A DNA stretch of 64,000 bases from Mycobacteriales bacterium (GTDB taxonomy: Bacteria > Actinomycetota > Actinomycetes > Mycobacteriales > SCTD01). How positions within the stretch are numbered: the stretch's first letter is position 1; each line of letters opens with the position of its first letter. The notes beneath the pieces are model-generated. The model worked only from the letters and a program-made list of their open reading frames with translations, did no database searches and was not told the origin of the DNA. The position numbers and the translations under genes are program-made. Below are positions 7,393 through 16,036 of the stretch, piece by piece. The stretch spans positions 67,329 through 131,328 of the forward strand of contig JBBDWV010000026.1 of assembly GCA_040902655.1 (NCBI GenBank), read 5' to 3'.

Positions 7393-9030
7393 GTGACAGC
7401 GCTGCAGGACGAGCGTCCCACCAGTACGACGCTGCACGCGCTGCTGCAGGAAAAGGCGGCGCGCGCGCCGCAGCAGGAAGCCCTGCGGACGACGAGTTCG
7501 TCGAGGACCTATGCGCAGTGGCTCGAGGGCTGCGAGCGAGTGGCTGGGGGCTTGGCCGCTGCGGGTGCGCGTGCCGGTGGCGTCGTGGCTCTGCTCGCCG
7601 ACAATCGCTCCGAGTGGCTCGAGACCGCGTTCGGCGCAGCGGCGCTGGGCGCGACGCTGGCCCCGATGAACACGTGGGTGAGGGCGTGGGACCTTGACTA
7701 CCTGCTCGGCCACGCCCGGCCGGACGTCCTCGTCATGGTCGACCGCCTCGGCAAGCAGGACTTCCTGGCTGCGCTCCGCGAGCTGGTACCGGAGCTGTGG
7801 GAGGCCGCGCCCGGGACGTGGCGCAGCTCGCGCTACCCCTTTCTGCGGGCCGTCGTCGTCGTGGGCGACCAGGTACCGCCGGGTGCCCTTCCGTACGCCG
7901 AGTTGCTCGCGCACGAGCCGCTGACGACCAGGTCACCCGCGGGTCCGGACGACGTGGCGATGGTGCTTTACACCTCCGGCTCCACCGCGCGACCCAAGGC
8001 CGTTCCGCTGGTGCACCGGGACCTGATCGAGAACGGCTTCGAGATCGGCGAGCGGCAGGGACTCACGCCGCGGGACCGCGTCTTCCTGGCTTCCCCGCTG
8101 TTCTGGGCCTACGGCGGAGCGAATGCGCTGATGGCCACCCTCACGCACGGCGCCGCGCTGATCCTCCAGTCGACGTTCGAGGCGACCGAAGCATTGGCGC
8201 TGCTGCAGGAGCAGCGGTGCACCGCTCTGTACACGCTGCCGGCCGTGACGCACGCGCTGCTGGACGAGCCGTCCTTCGCGGCCGACCGGCTCCCTGCGCT
8301 GCGACGCGGTCTGACCCTGGGACCGCCGAGTGAAATCACTCTCGTGGCAGACGCTCTCGGAGCCGACCTCATCTGCAACATCTACGGATCGACGGAGGTC
8401 TACGGCAACTGCTGTGTCACGCCGTACGACGCACCCCTGGAGCAGCGTAGGACGTCGCAGGGACCTCCGTTGCCGGGCGTAGAGGTCCGCGTGGTCGATC
8501 CTGACAGCGGGGCCGTGCTCCCGCCAGACGAGCTGGGGGAGATCCTCGTAAGGGGGCGCCTGAGCCCAGGCTACCTCGACGCCGAGGGCAGGGCGGAACC
8601 GCTCACCGACGCCGACGGCTTCTTCCACACCGGAGACCTGGGGGTGCTGTCGGCAGCCGGCTGGCTCTCCTTCGCCTCGCGCAGCACCGAGATGATCAAG
8701 AGTTCCGGCATCAACGTCTCGCCCAGTGAGGTGGAGGACTTCCTGATGTCGCATCCAGACGTCGTGGAGGCCGCGGTCGTGGGGGCCGAGGACCCGGTGC
8801 GCGGCCAACAAGTCGTCGCGTTCGTCCGGTTGTGGCCGAACAGCGACACGACCGCCGCGTCGATCCAGACCTGGTGCCGCGAGACGATCGCTGGGTACAA
8901 GGCACCGCGCGTCGTGCTCGCGGTGGACGAGCTCCCCACGACGAGCACCGGCAAGCTCGCCCGCCGGGACCTGGTGGCCCTCGCCAACCGGGCGCTCCAG
9001 CCGGGCCCGGAGCAGGAGGCGGTGCGATGA
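7393..9030 (+). CDS. AMP-dependent acyl-CoA synthetase/ligase
   Basis: A 545-residue ANL-superfamily enzyme. The phosphate-binding loop is LYTSGSTARPKAV, with Ala where most members have Gly; the adenine-binding region is NIYGSTEVYGN, the hinge region FHTGDLG, and the C-terminal catalytic lysine lies in TSTGKLARRD. It should activate a carboxylic acid to its CoA thioester through an acyl-adenylate. The GTG at 7393 follows AAGGAGG by 6 nt. It is the first gene of a four-gene operon joined by overlapping start/stop codons, diverging from the IclR gene. Benzoate/4-hydroxybenzoate-CoA ligases are among the nearest families by general layout, but I cannot fix the substrate. Confidence 0.88.
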   Translation: MTALQDERPTSTTLHALLQEKAARAPQQEALRTTSSSRTYAQWLEGCERVAGGLAAAGARAGGVVALLADNRSEWLETAFGAAALGATLAPMNTWVRAWDLDYLLGHARPDVLVMVDRLGKQDFLAALRELVPELWEAAPGTWRSSRYPFLRAVVVVGDQVPPGALPYAELLAHEPLTTRSPAGPDDVAMVLYTSGSTARPKAVPLVHRDLIENGFEIGERQGLTPRDRVFLASPLFWAYGGANALMATLTHGAALILQSTFEATEALALLQEQRCTALYTLPAVTHALLDEPSFAADRLPALRRGLTLGPPSEITLVADALGADLICNIYGSTEVYGNCCVTPYDAPLEQRRTSQGPPLPGVEVRVVDPDSGAVLPPDELGEILVRGRLSPGYLDAEGRAEPLTDADGFFHTGDLGVLSAAGWLSFASRSTEMIKSSGINVSPSEVEDFLMSHPDVVEAAVVGAEDPVRGQQVVAFVRLWPNSDTTAASIQTWCRETIAGYKAPRVVLAVDELPTTSTGKLARRDLVALANRALQPGPEQEAVR

Positions 9031-9902
9031 CCGGCAGCAACTGGGGACGTTGGGGGCCGGAGGACGAAGCCGGGGCCCTCAATCTCATCGGCAGCGAGCA
9101 AGTGCTCCGCGCGACCGCGCTCGTCCGGGAGGGGCGGGTCGTGCGACTCGGGCAGCCGCTCGACCCGCTGGTGCCCGGCGCACCGCACCGCAAGCGGGTC
9201 GAGCGGTTCATGACGCGCGACGGCGGTGATTACGCCGCGGGGGCGCGGCGGCCGCACGGCTTCCAATTCGCCGAGGAGGTCTGGTCCTTCGCCGCGCACA
9301 GCGGGACGCACATGGACGCCCTGGCCCACGTCTGGTGTGAGGACCGCCTGTACAACGGCTACCCCTCGTCCGGCGTGCGCAGCACGACCGGCGCCCAGCG
9401 CTGCGGCGCCGCCGAGCTGCGACCGGTGGTCACCCGCGGGCTGCTGCTGGACGTGGCCGCCGGCCGAGGCCACGCCCTCGTGGCAGGTGAGGCGGTGACG
9501 GCCAGCGAGCTACAGGCCGCGGCCGACTGCGCGCAGGTGCAGCCGGAGCCGGGTGATGCCATCCTCGTCCGCACCGGCTGGCTCGCGGCCTGCGGCGACG
9601 ACCTCACTACCTACTTCGCGGCTGAGCCCGGCATCGACAGGGGAGCGGCCCAGTGGCTGGCCGACGCGGACGTAGCCGTCGTCGGGAGCGACAACTACGC
9701 GGTAGAGGTGCAGCCCTCGGCTCCAGGCACCTCTTTCCCAGCGCACCAGCTGCTCCTGCGCGACCACGGCGTGCCGCTCATCGAGAACCTTCTGCTCGAC
9801 GAGTTGGCCCGCGCAGGCGCGACCGCCTTCCTGCTCGTCGCGGCACCGCTGCAGCTGGTGGGCGGCACCGCTGGCCCGCTGAGTCCCGTCGCGGTGCTGT
9901 GA
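9027..9902 (+). CDS. cyclase family protein (kynurenine formamidase-like metal hydrolase)
   Basis: A 291-residue protein of the cyclase/kynurenine formamidase-like family. The signature metal-binding motif HxGTHxDxxxH is intact (HSGTHMDALAHVW), and a second conserved stretch, VGSDNYAVE, is present near the C-terminus. The opening NWGRWGPEDEAGALN is typical of these hydrolases. Members hydrolyse amides, lactones or isatin-type rings. The ATG at 9027 overlaps the synthetase stop (ATGA) and its own stop overlaps the next gene (GTGA), so it is part of the same coupled operon and probably handles an intermediate of the same pathway. Confidence 0.85.
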   Translation: MTGSNWGRWGPEDEAGALNLIGSEQVLRATALVREGRVVRLGQPLDPLVPGAPHRKRVERFMTRDGGDYAAGARRPHGFQFAEEVWSFAAHSGTHMDALAHVWCEDRLYNGYPSSGVRSTTGAQRCGAAELRPVVTRGLLLDVAAGRGHALVAGEAVTASELQAAADCAQVQPEPGDAILVRTGWLAACGDDLTTYFAAEPGIDRGAAQWLADADVAVVGSDNYAVEVQPSAPGTSFPAHQLLLRDHGVPLIENLLLDELARAGATAFLLVAAPLQLVGGTAGPLSPVAVL

Positions 9903-11065
9903 CGGTCCAGCGTTCCCGGGAGGAGGTGGTGATCGGACCACTCGAGGGGCTGCGAGTGTTGGAGATGGCCGGTGCGGGGCCTGCGCCCTTTTGCGGGATG
10001 CTGCTCAGCGACCTCGGCGCCGATGTCGTCCGTATAGACCGGCCAGCGTCGTTGATTCCACACCCCCCGGATCCCATGGAGCAGGCGGCCGGCGGTGTCC
10101 TGGCGCGCGGCCGGCGGTCGGTGGCACTCGACCTCAAGGCCCCGGCCGGCGTGGCGACCGCCCTCGAGCTGGTGGGGCGTGCCGACGTCCTGGTGGAGGG
10201 CTTCCGCCCGGGCGTGATGGAGCGACTCGGGCTGGGGCCCGACGTCTGCCTCACCCGCCGGCCGCAGCTCGTCTACGGACGGATGACGGGGTGGGGCCAG
10301 CAGGGCCCTCTCTCGCGGGCCGCCGGACACGACCTGAACTACATCGCCCTTTCCGGCGCGCTGGCGCCCGTAGGTCGTCGCGGACAGGCGCCCCTGCCGC
10401 CGCTGAACCTCGTGGGTGACTTCGGCGGAGGGGGGCTGCTGCTGGCCTTCGGAGTGCTGGCCGCTGTGCACAACGTTGGCCGTTCCGGCCGCGGACAGGT
10501 GGTTGACGCGGCGATGGTGGATGGATCCGCGCTGCTGATGACGATGATGTACGAACTGCTCGGGCGGGGCGCCTGGGTGGAGCAGCGCGAGTCCAACCTG
10601 AACGACGGCGGTGCGCCCTTCTACCGCGTGTACGAGGCCGCCGACGGGCGGCACGTCGGCGTCGGTGCGATGGAAGCGAAGTTCTACCGAGAGCTGCTGC
10701 GCGGGCTGGGCCTGCACGAGGCGGACCTGCCGGACCAGTGGGACAGGGTCCAGTGGCCGGTGCTGACGCAGGTCTTCGCGGACGCCTTCCGCAGGCGGAC
10801 CCGGGACGCATGGGTCGAGGTGTTCGACGGGGTTGACGCCTGCGTCACGCCGGTCCTGACGATGAGCGAGGCCTCGGCACATCCCCACAACCGGTCCCGC
10901 GGGACCTTTACGAAGGTCGCGGGGGTCACCCAGCCAGCGCCGGCTCCGCGCTTCAGCCGGACGCCCGCTTCGGACGCTCCGACCGGCCCGGCCTCCCCGG
11001 GCCAGCACACGGCCGAAGTGCTCCGGGAGTGGGGAGTAGACGTCCCGGCTCCCGAGGTCCGGTGA
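9899..11065 (+). CDS. CaiB/BaiF family, alpha-methylacyl-CoA racemase-like
   Basis: A 388-residue class III family protein. It carries GHDLNYIALSGAL and LVGDFGGGG; these hold the His and Asp that form the acid/base pair in mycobacterial alpha-methylacyl-CoA racemase, which separates it from the ordinary CoA-transferase encoded at 4977. The expected reaction is epimerisation of a 2-methyl-branched (or 2-aryl) acyl-CoA. The GTG at 9899 overlaps the cyclase stop; a GTG at 9929 is too close to AGGAGG to be preferred. The product of the synthetase encoded at 7393 would be a natural substrate. A CoA-transferase role remains possible. Confidence 0.82.
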   Translation: MTVQRSREEVVIGPLEGLRVLEMAGAGPAPFCGMLLSDLGADVVRIDRPASLIPHPPDPMEQAAGGVLARGRRSVALDLKAPAGVATALELVGRADVLVEGFRPGVMERLGLGPDVCLTRRPQLVYGRMTGWGQQGPLSRAAGHDLNYIALSGALAPVGRRGQAPLPPLNLVGDFGGGGLLLAFGVLAAVHNVGRSGRGQVVDAAMVDGSALLMTMMYELLGRGAWVEQRESNLNDGGAPFYRVYEAADGRHVGVGAMEAKFYRELLRGLGLHEADLPDQWDRVQWPVLTQVFADAFRRRTRDAWVEVFDGVDACVTPVLTMSEASAHPHNRSRGTFTKVAGVTQPAPAPRFSRTPASDAPTGPASPGQHTAEVLREWGVDVPAPEVR

Positions 11066-12720
11066 CCGGGCCGAGCGGCATGCCGCCGGGGGTGGCGCCG
11101 GCACCGGCCGCTGACCGGTCCACCTGGGCGCCGCTGCGGATGCGCACCTACCGCTTAGTCTGGTTTGCCCAGATGGCTGCACTGACGGGCACGTGGATGC
11201 ACATGGTCGGTGCGCAGTGGCTGCTGGTGCAGCAGTCCGACAGCGCCTTCCTGGTGGCCTTGGTGCAGGCGGCGACTGCCCTGCCCATGGTCGTCCTGGC
11301 CCTGCCTGCGGGCGTCCTGGCGGACGTCGTTGACCGCCGACGGCTCCTCGTGTGCGCGCTCGCCGGGCAGGCGACCGTCGCGGTGACCCTGACGCTCGTG
11401 ACGTGGGCAGATCAGGCCACTGCGGTCCTGCTGCTGTCACTGACCTTCCTGCTCGCCGCGGGAGCCGCGCTGGCGCTGCCGGCGTGGCAGTCCCTGCTTT
11501 TCGACCTGGTCCCCAGGGACGCGATTCCGGCCGTCGCCGCCCTGAACGGGGTCAACGCCAACATCGCCCGGGCGGTGGGACCTGCTGTTGCGGGGCTGCT
11601 CATCTCCGCCTCGGGGGCCGAGTGGGTGTTCGCCGCCAACGCGCTCTCCTTCTCTTTGGTGGTCGCGGTGCTCGTCCGTCTGCGGCCCGGGCCGATCCCG
11701 GAAACCTCGCAGGTGCCCGAGGCACTGCTCTCGGCCCTGTGGGCAGGCACGCGCTACCTGCGTCACTCTGCCGTCGTGCGTCGAGCACTGCTGCGCACGG
11801 GGCTCTTCATCTTCCCAGCCGTGGGCCTGTGGGCGCTGCTGCCGGTGCTCGCGACAGGCGCGCTGCAGCTGGGGGCAACTGGGTACGGCGTGCTGCTGAG
11901 CGTCTTGGGCGCCGGCGCGATCGCCGGCGCGTTCCTGCGCCGCCCGCTCGAGGAGCGGTTGGCGCAGGAGACGCTGCTCGGATGTGCGACGGCTACCTAC
12001 ACCGGTTTCTCGATGGTGGTCGCCCTGACCGACCAGCCGCTGCTCGCCGGGTCCGCGCTGTTCGTCACCGGTGGCGCTTGGCTCGTAGCGTTCGCTGTCC
12101 TCTCCGGCGTCATCCAGCTGGCGCTGCCTAGCTGGGTGCGCGCTCGCGGGGTCTCGGGCTACCTGCTGGTCGTGATGCTCGGCCAGGCAGCGGGATCGGC
12201 CGTGTGGGGCGGCGTGGCGGACAAGACCGGCGTGCAGGCGGCGCTGATGGCCGCAGCGGGGACGCTGGCGCTCGTCGGCGTACTCGCGCTACGACTCCCG
12301 CTCATCGCCGACGCACCGGACACCAGTCCCTCCCAGCACTGGCCCGAGCCGCAGCTGTCCTTCGTACCTGCGCCGGACGATGGGCCGGTCCTCGTGACAT
12401 CCGTCTACTCGGTGGCGCCGGAGCAAGCCGCGGCGTTCATCGCCGCGATGCGTGACGTTGAGAGGTCACGTCGGCGCACCGGGGCGACGTGGTGGGTCCT
12501 GTCGCAGGACGGCGCTGACCGGGAGCGCTTCGTCGAGATCTACAGCGTGGCGTCGTGGGGAGAGCACCTCCGCCAGCACTCCGGGCGGGCCACGATGGCC
12601 GACCGGGCAGCCGAAGACAGGGCAAAGAGCTTCACAGACGGGCGCGGCGTGGTCGCGACGCACTTGTTCAGTTGTGGGATGCAGCCGGTGCCACGAGGTA
12701 TCCAGGAGCCTTCGTTCTGA
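11062..12720 (+). CDS. MFS transporter (MFS_3/EntS-like) with C-terminal ABM-like domain
   Basis: A 552-residue membrane protein. From about residue 20 to 415 it has ten to twelve hydrophobic segments with the enterobactin-exporter-like (MFS_3) pattern: FAQMAALTGTWMHMVGAQWLL, then LPAGVLADVVDRRRLL as the loop 2-3 motif and a SLLFDLVPRDAIPAVAALNGVN stretch. The last 100 residues form a soluble ABM-like module (VTSVYSVAPEQAAAFIAAM to the end) often fused to this family. The GTG at 11062 overlaps the preceding stop (GTGA). It ends the catabolic operon and may export a pathway intermediate. The antisense PIN-toxin reading frame runs open into its 3' end. Confidence 0.87.
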   Translation: MTGPSGMPPGVAPAPAADRSTWAPLRMRTYRLVWFAQMAALTGTWMHMVGAQWLLVQQSDSAFLVALVQAATALPMVVLALPAGVLADVVDRRRLLVCALAGQATVAVTLTLVTWADQATAVLLLSLTFLLAAGAALALPAWQSLLFDLVPRDAIPAVAALNGVNANIARAVGPAVAGLLISASGAEWVFAANALSFSLVVAVLVRLRPGPIPETSQVPEALLSALWAGTRYLRHSAVVRRALLRTGLFIFPAVGLWALLPVLATGALQLGATGYGVLLSVLGAGAIAGAFLRRPLEERLAQETLLGCATATYTGFSMVVALTDQPLLAGSALFVTGGAWLVAFAVLSGVIQLALPSWVRARGVSGYLLVVMLGQAAGSAVWGGVADKTGVQAALMAAAGTLALVGVLALRLPLIADAPDTSPSQHWPEPQLSFVPAPDDGPVLVTSVYSVAPEQAAAFIAAMRDVERSRRRTGATWWVLSQDGADRERFVEIYSVASWGEHLRQHSGRATMADRAAEDRAKSFTDGRGVVATHLFSCGMQPVPRGIQEPSF

Positions 12721-12972
12721 ACGACGGAAGCAGGCTGCTGCGGTTGCCCTGTGCGCCCTGTGCGCGTCGCTACGGCGACACCCATGTGCGCTGAGTACTC
12801 CGGAGTGACCGCGCAGGCGGAGGGCTTCTGCCTGCTTTGCTCTGGACGCGACCCCATCGACGTTGACCCCGTTCAGGCGCTGCGCGAAGTTGGGCGGACG
12901 GACCCATGGCCGCGGCTCGGGCGGCCCGGCTGCAAAATCAGGGTCAGAGGTGTAGACGCTGACCCGGCGTGT

Positions 12973-13317
12973 ACACGCTTGGCTCTCAGCTGCTTCAGCA
13001 ACGGTCGCAGCCACGGCTGTCGCCGTCGCAGCGGCAGCGAGGGCGACGCAGCGGTCCGCTCTGGTCCCGTCGAGCGCAACGTCCTGGACGTTGAAGCGGC
13101 CGAGCGTGGCCGTCGGAGCTGCCTGGCGAGCGACCAGCGCCTCGACCCGCACCGCGGTCGGTGTCACGACTCGCACGCTGGCGCCGCGCCGGCTCTCGTA
13201 CTTCACCGCCGCGACCTTCTCGAGCATCACGCGGTGCTTGGCGTGGTGTCGATCCGCCAGCGCCTGCAGTGCCTCGTTGTCCAGCACCAGAGTCGCGGGC
13301 CAGCCCCCGCCTGCCAC
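12973..13317 (-). CDS. PIN-domain toxin (VapC-like), C-terminus probably degraded
   Basis: The protein starts MAGGGWPATLVLDNEALQAL at a GTG (13317), 5 nt after the antitoxin stop. The first acidic residue (D in LVLDNEAL), a central RVVTPTAVRVEAL stretch and a late acidic motif (TSDPD) match the PIN fold of single-strand RNases. The end given here is approximate, shortly after TSDPD: family members normally continue with a short D-L-x-L-A helix and stop soon after, whereas this frame goes on through Pro/Arg-rich sequence, picks up an LNGVNVDGV strand, and stays open to 12466, inside the 3' end of the MFS gene. That pattern suggests the tail has been altered by indels and the natural stop lost. 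Whether it is still toxic is unclear. Confidence 0.55.
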
Positions 13318-13322
13318 CGCGG

Positions 13323-13766
13323 CTACGCCTGAACGCGCCGGCGCCGCGGCCCTGTCGCCTTCGGGTCGACGCGGTGCGTCTGCATGCTCAAGGCCCACAC
13401 CAGCACGTCATCAGCGGTGGCATCAGGCTTGACCGTGATGATGTCGTCCGCGGCCGCGCGAATCAGATCCGGTGAATCGGCCAGCGCGTCATGCCGCAGC
13501 TCGGCGACGGCCACGGACACGCCGCCGAGGTCCGGCGTCAGCTGAGGGTGCTCGGAGAGGTGAGCGTCCAGCGCGGCGCCGAGCGCGAACGCCTCCAGGT
13601 CGTCGCGGAGGGCACGGTTGGCCCCCTCGTTGGCGTTCGGAGCCCATCCCATCGCCACGGCGGCCTGCACCGCCGCGTCAAGGGATCGAGGTCGCCGCAC
13701 GGATGTCACCTTGGATCCCTCCTCCTCGGCGCGCAGCGCCTGAAGAAGATCATCGAGCTGTTTCAC
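13323..13766 (-). CDS. antitoxin partner of the PIN toxin
   Basis: A 147-residue protein starting MKQLDDLLQALRAEE at a GTG preceded by AGGAGG with 5-nt spacing. The middle (SLDAAVQAAVAMGWAPNANEGANRALRDDLEAFALG) is predicted helical, and the tail is very basic (KATGPRRRRVQA). It is not one of the short MazE/Phd-type antitoxins; longer antitoxin-like partners of this kind precede actinobacterial PIN genes. The toxin gene begins 5 nt after its stop, in the usual antitoxin-first order. The palindrome at 13783-13801, just upstream of its ribosome site, is the probable autoregulatory operator. Confidence 0.6.
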   Translation of the reverse strand: MKQLDDLLQALRAEEEGSKVTSVRRPRSLDAAVQAAVAMGWAPNANEGANRALRDDLEAFALGAALDAHLSEHPQLTPDLGGVSVAVAELRHDALADSPDLIRAAADDIITVKPDATADDVLVWALSMQTHRVDPKATGPRRRRVQA

Positions 13767-13782
13767 GGGGACCTCCTGGGGC

Positions 13783-13801
13783 GTAGTACGCACTGTACTA
13801 C
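13783..13801. promoter_or_regulatory. perfect palindrome upstream of the PIN toxin-antitoxin operon
   Basis: GTAGTAC, five nucleotides, GTACTAC: a perfect 7-bp inverted repeat 17-35 nt upstream of the antitoxin start. Position and symmetry fit an operator bound by the antitoxin or by the toxin-antitoxin complex for autorepression. Confidence 0.6.
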
Positions 13802-13902
13802 CCTGGTGCAGACCAGCGGCCGCTGTCCGGGGGAGCCGGCCGTCGATCAGCTGGCAGCGCGACAGCGGCACGGTGTTGTAGCGGCGAGCTGACCCGTGTC
13901 CA

Positions 13903-14274
13903 TCACGAGATGGCGCGCTCGTCTGCTGGGCACCCTTCCATCGTGGCACCAGCGCCGGCACCTGCGGCGGAGCCGACGAGGCCGAGCTTCCGCGCGGTGG
14001 TGAAGACGTTCGCAGCCAGGAGTATCAGCGCGACCGAGCGGCGCTCGTCCACCGACCGGTCGAGTGCCGGGAACCTGTCGGCGTCCTTGCGCAGCAGGGT
14101 CGCCTCGGACCGCATCAGTGCGCGCACGAGTGCGTCGCGCTGCTCGGGTGACAACAGCGGCGGAGAAGCCGTCTCCTCCGCGTCTTCTGCACCAACACGG
14201 TCAAGCGCGTTCAGCGCGTCGAGGAGCACCTCGACCGGCTCGCCGTGCACTGTCCTGCGTCGTCGGCGTGCCAC
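13903..14274 (-). CDS. hypothetical protein, small Arg-rich N-terminus
   Basis: A 123-residue protein that I do not recognise. It starts ARRRRRTVHGEPVEVLLDALNALDRV at a GTG separated by a single base from the stop of the larger gene upstream, so the two are almost certainly co-translated. The middle (LSPEQRDALVRALMRSEATLLRKDADRFPALD) looks like an amphipathic helical hairpin and the C-terminal third (SVALILLAANVFTTARKLGLVG) is hydrophobic enough for one helix. No catalytic motif is visible. A role with the HTH-like partner encoded at 14276-15181 is inference from coupling alone. Confidence 0.55.
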   Translation of the reverse strand: MARRRRRTVHGEPVEVLLDALNALDRVGAEDAEETASPPLLSPEQRDALVRALMRSEATLLRKDADRFPALDRSVDERRSVALILLAANVFTTARKLGLVGSAAGAGAGATMEGCPADERAIS

Positions 14275-14275
14275 G

Positions 14276-15181
14276 TCAGCGACCCCACCGATCGAGCTGG
14301 ACGACGTCGCTGTCGTACGGCCGCTCGTACGGCACGTACCTGTCGTACCTCGGTGCCGGCAGCTGCACGCGGTCGGCGGCGGCCGTCAGCAGCAGGCAGA
14401 GGTAGTCCGGCAGCTGCTCGCCCAGCAGGTCCGCCCGCCGGGCCAGCTCCTCGTGCACGCACGTGGACACGGGCACCTCGACGATGCTCGCAGTCCGTCG
14501 GGGATCCCGCTCGCCGGCGTCCTGCGGGCGCAGGTCCTCCGGCAGGGGGAGCAGCTCGCGCAGCGGAGGCAGCGGCGTCAGGAACAGCGCCGGCTCCTCG
14601 ACGAGGGCGCTCAGAACCGTCTGGGTGAGGGACGGCCGGTGCTCGTACGACCAGGGGTCGCGGCGCCGGGCCCGCGCGTGCCGGCCGAGCACCTCGCGGA
14701 CGTCGCGTACCCGCTCGGATGCCCCGTCGACCACGTCGTGCACTGCCTCGATGTGCAGCGCCGCGCCGTCCCATCGCAACCCCAGCAGCTCGCCGGCCGA
14801 CACGTCGGGCAACCATCCAGGCGGCCCGGTCCAGCTCTCGACCGCACTGGAGCCAGGCCTCATCTCACCTCCCGTGGCCAGCGGCAGGCCGGACAGGGCA
14901 GCGAGCGGGTCGAGGTCTCGGTAGGTCCAGAGCACGCCGTCGCTCATCGACCGGCGCCGCGTCGTGAAGACTTGGCCGCGCAGGAGCCGGGCAGCGGCGT
15001 CGTAGCGACCGTCCGGGCGGATGACGTACTGGGAGGAGGACGACAGCGAGGCGCTGAGCGAAGAGGGGCTCTTGGCCCGGCTGAGACCCTGCTGGACGGC
15101 GAGCGCGTGGAGCTCGGCGAGCGTCAGTGGTCCCTGCTCGAGCAGGAAGTCGGCGGCGGCGGAGGCGAAGGCGCGTGTCAT
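14276..15181 (-). CDS. hypothetical protein with N-terminal winged-helix-like segment
   Basis: A 301-residue protein without a recognised family. Residues 1-70 (DFLLEQGPLTLAELHALAVQQGL, then SSSSQYVIRPDGRYDAAARLL) resemble the HARE-HTH/winged-helix layout in which a helix-turn-helix is followed by a hairpin reading the sequence state of DNA. The rest is rich in charged and proline segments with no visible enzyme motif. The ATG at 15181 has no clear Shine-Dalgarno sequence. The gene is followed after one base by the 123-residue gene, so they form a two-gene unit. It could be a DNA-binding regulator or part of an uncharacterised system. Confidence 0.55.
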   Translation of the reverse strand: MTRAFASAAADFLLEQGPLTLAELHALAVQQGLSRAKSPSSLSASLSSSSQYVIRPDGRYDAAARLLRGQVFTTRRRSMSDGVLWTYRDLDPLAALSGLPLATGGEMRPGSSAVESWTGPPGWLPDVSAGELLGLRWDGAALHIEAVHDVVDGASERVRDVREVLGRHARARRRDPWSYEHRPSLTQTVLSALVEEPALFLTPLPPLRELLPLPEDLRPQDAGERDPRRTASIVEVPVSTCVHEELARRADLLGEQLPDYLCLLLTAAADRVQLPAPRYDRYVPYERPYDSDVVQLDRWGR

Positions 15182-15481
15182 GCGGGCAGGTTCACAGCCA
15201 ACCCGGACGCGCTGCTCACGCTGTCCACAATCCACAGGTTCCTCGAGCCACCTGCTGGGGTGGCAGTGCTGAGTGGGAGCCCTGCACATGCGCTGTTTCC
15301 GTGAGCGCGGGCATGCTTCCGGAGCGGGGTGACATCGGCAGCTACGACGCCGGCCGAACAGATATCCCGGCGGCGGTGGAGGAGCTGTGGATCGCTGACC
15401 GCGTTCCACAGATCGTGCACTGAGGCTGGGAGGCTGGCCCTGCTGCGGTGACGGTGTCACCATGGCCAGATGGGAGACCCC
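15182..15481. other. intergenic region with TCCACAG-type motifs
   Basis: A 300-bp divergent region between the gene starting at 15181 and the Uma2 gene at 15482. It holds a 7-bp inverted repeat, CTGTGGA (15385-15391) and TCCACAG (15405-15411), and another TCCACAATCCACAG stretch near 15222-15235. These resemble weak DnaA-box-like words, but there are too few for an origin. No coding potential is evident. Confidence 0.4.
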
Positions 15482-16036
15482 ATGTCCGTCGCACCTCTGC
15501 GCCGCGCAGGTCCGTGGAGCTTCGACGACCTCGACCAGCTCCCCGATGACGGCTGGCGCTACGAAGTCGTGGATGGCGCCCTGCTCATGACGCCGCCACC
15601 GACGGACCACCACCAGGCCGTCAGCCGGCGGCTGTTCCGCCAGCTCGATCGGCAAGCGACGCCGGAGTGGGAGCCGGTCTACGAGGTCGCCTTCCGGGTA
15701 CGCACCGACGGCCGCGTGCCAGACCTCGCTGTCGTACGGGCCGGGCTCGCGGTCCGCCCGCGACAGGTGGCCTATGCGGCCTCGGACTTCGGGCTGCTGA
15801 TCGAGATCGTCAGCCCGACCAGTACGGGCATGGACCGGGTGCTCAAGCCCGCGGAGTACGCCGCGGCCGGCGTGCCCTACTACTGGCGGGTCGAGACGGA
15901 ACCGACCCTCGAGATCGTGGCGTACGAGCTGGTGGACGGCGCCTACCGCGAGACCGGTCGGCTGAGCGCCGGCTCCGGCGGCCTGTCGGCTCCCTACCCG
16001 GTCGTCATCGACGTCGCGGAGCTCTCGGGCCCGTAG
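15482..16036 (+). CDS. Uma2 family protein (DUF820, PD-(D/E)XK nuclease-like), copy 1
   Basis: A 184-residue protein of the Uma2/DUF820 family. The N-terminal LDQLPDDGWRYEVVDGALL module, the RVPDLAVV strand carrying the first acidic residue, and IEIVSPTSTGMDRVLKPAEYAAAGVPYYW with its Glu and Lys give a complete restriction-endonuclease-like core. The ATG at 15482 is chosen over one 12 nt upstream because GGGAG (15472-15476) sits 5 nt before it. Members are abundant in actinobacteria and cyanobacteria, often in many copies, with no settled function. Two further copies lie at 19879 and 24510. It ends convergent with the slipin gene. Confidence 0.85.
   Translation: MSVAPLRRAGPWSFDDLDQLPDDGWRYEVVDGALLMTPPPTDHHQAVSRRLFRQLDRQATPEWEPVYEVAFRVRTDGRVPDLAVVRAGLAVRPRQVAYAASDFGLLIEIVSPTSTGMDRVLKPAEYAAAGVPYYWRVETEPTLEIVAYELVDGAYRETGRLSAGSGGLSAPYPVVIDVAELSGP

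Noticed and set aside
15222..15411. DnaA-box-like words (TCCACA) suggesting a replication origin
   Set aside because: Only a few imperfect copies occur, with no dnaA/dnaN genes and no AT-rich unwinding element.
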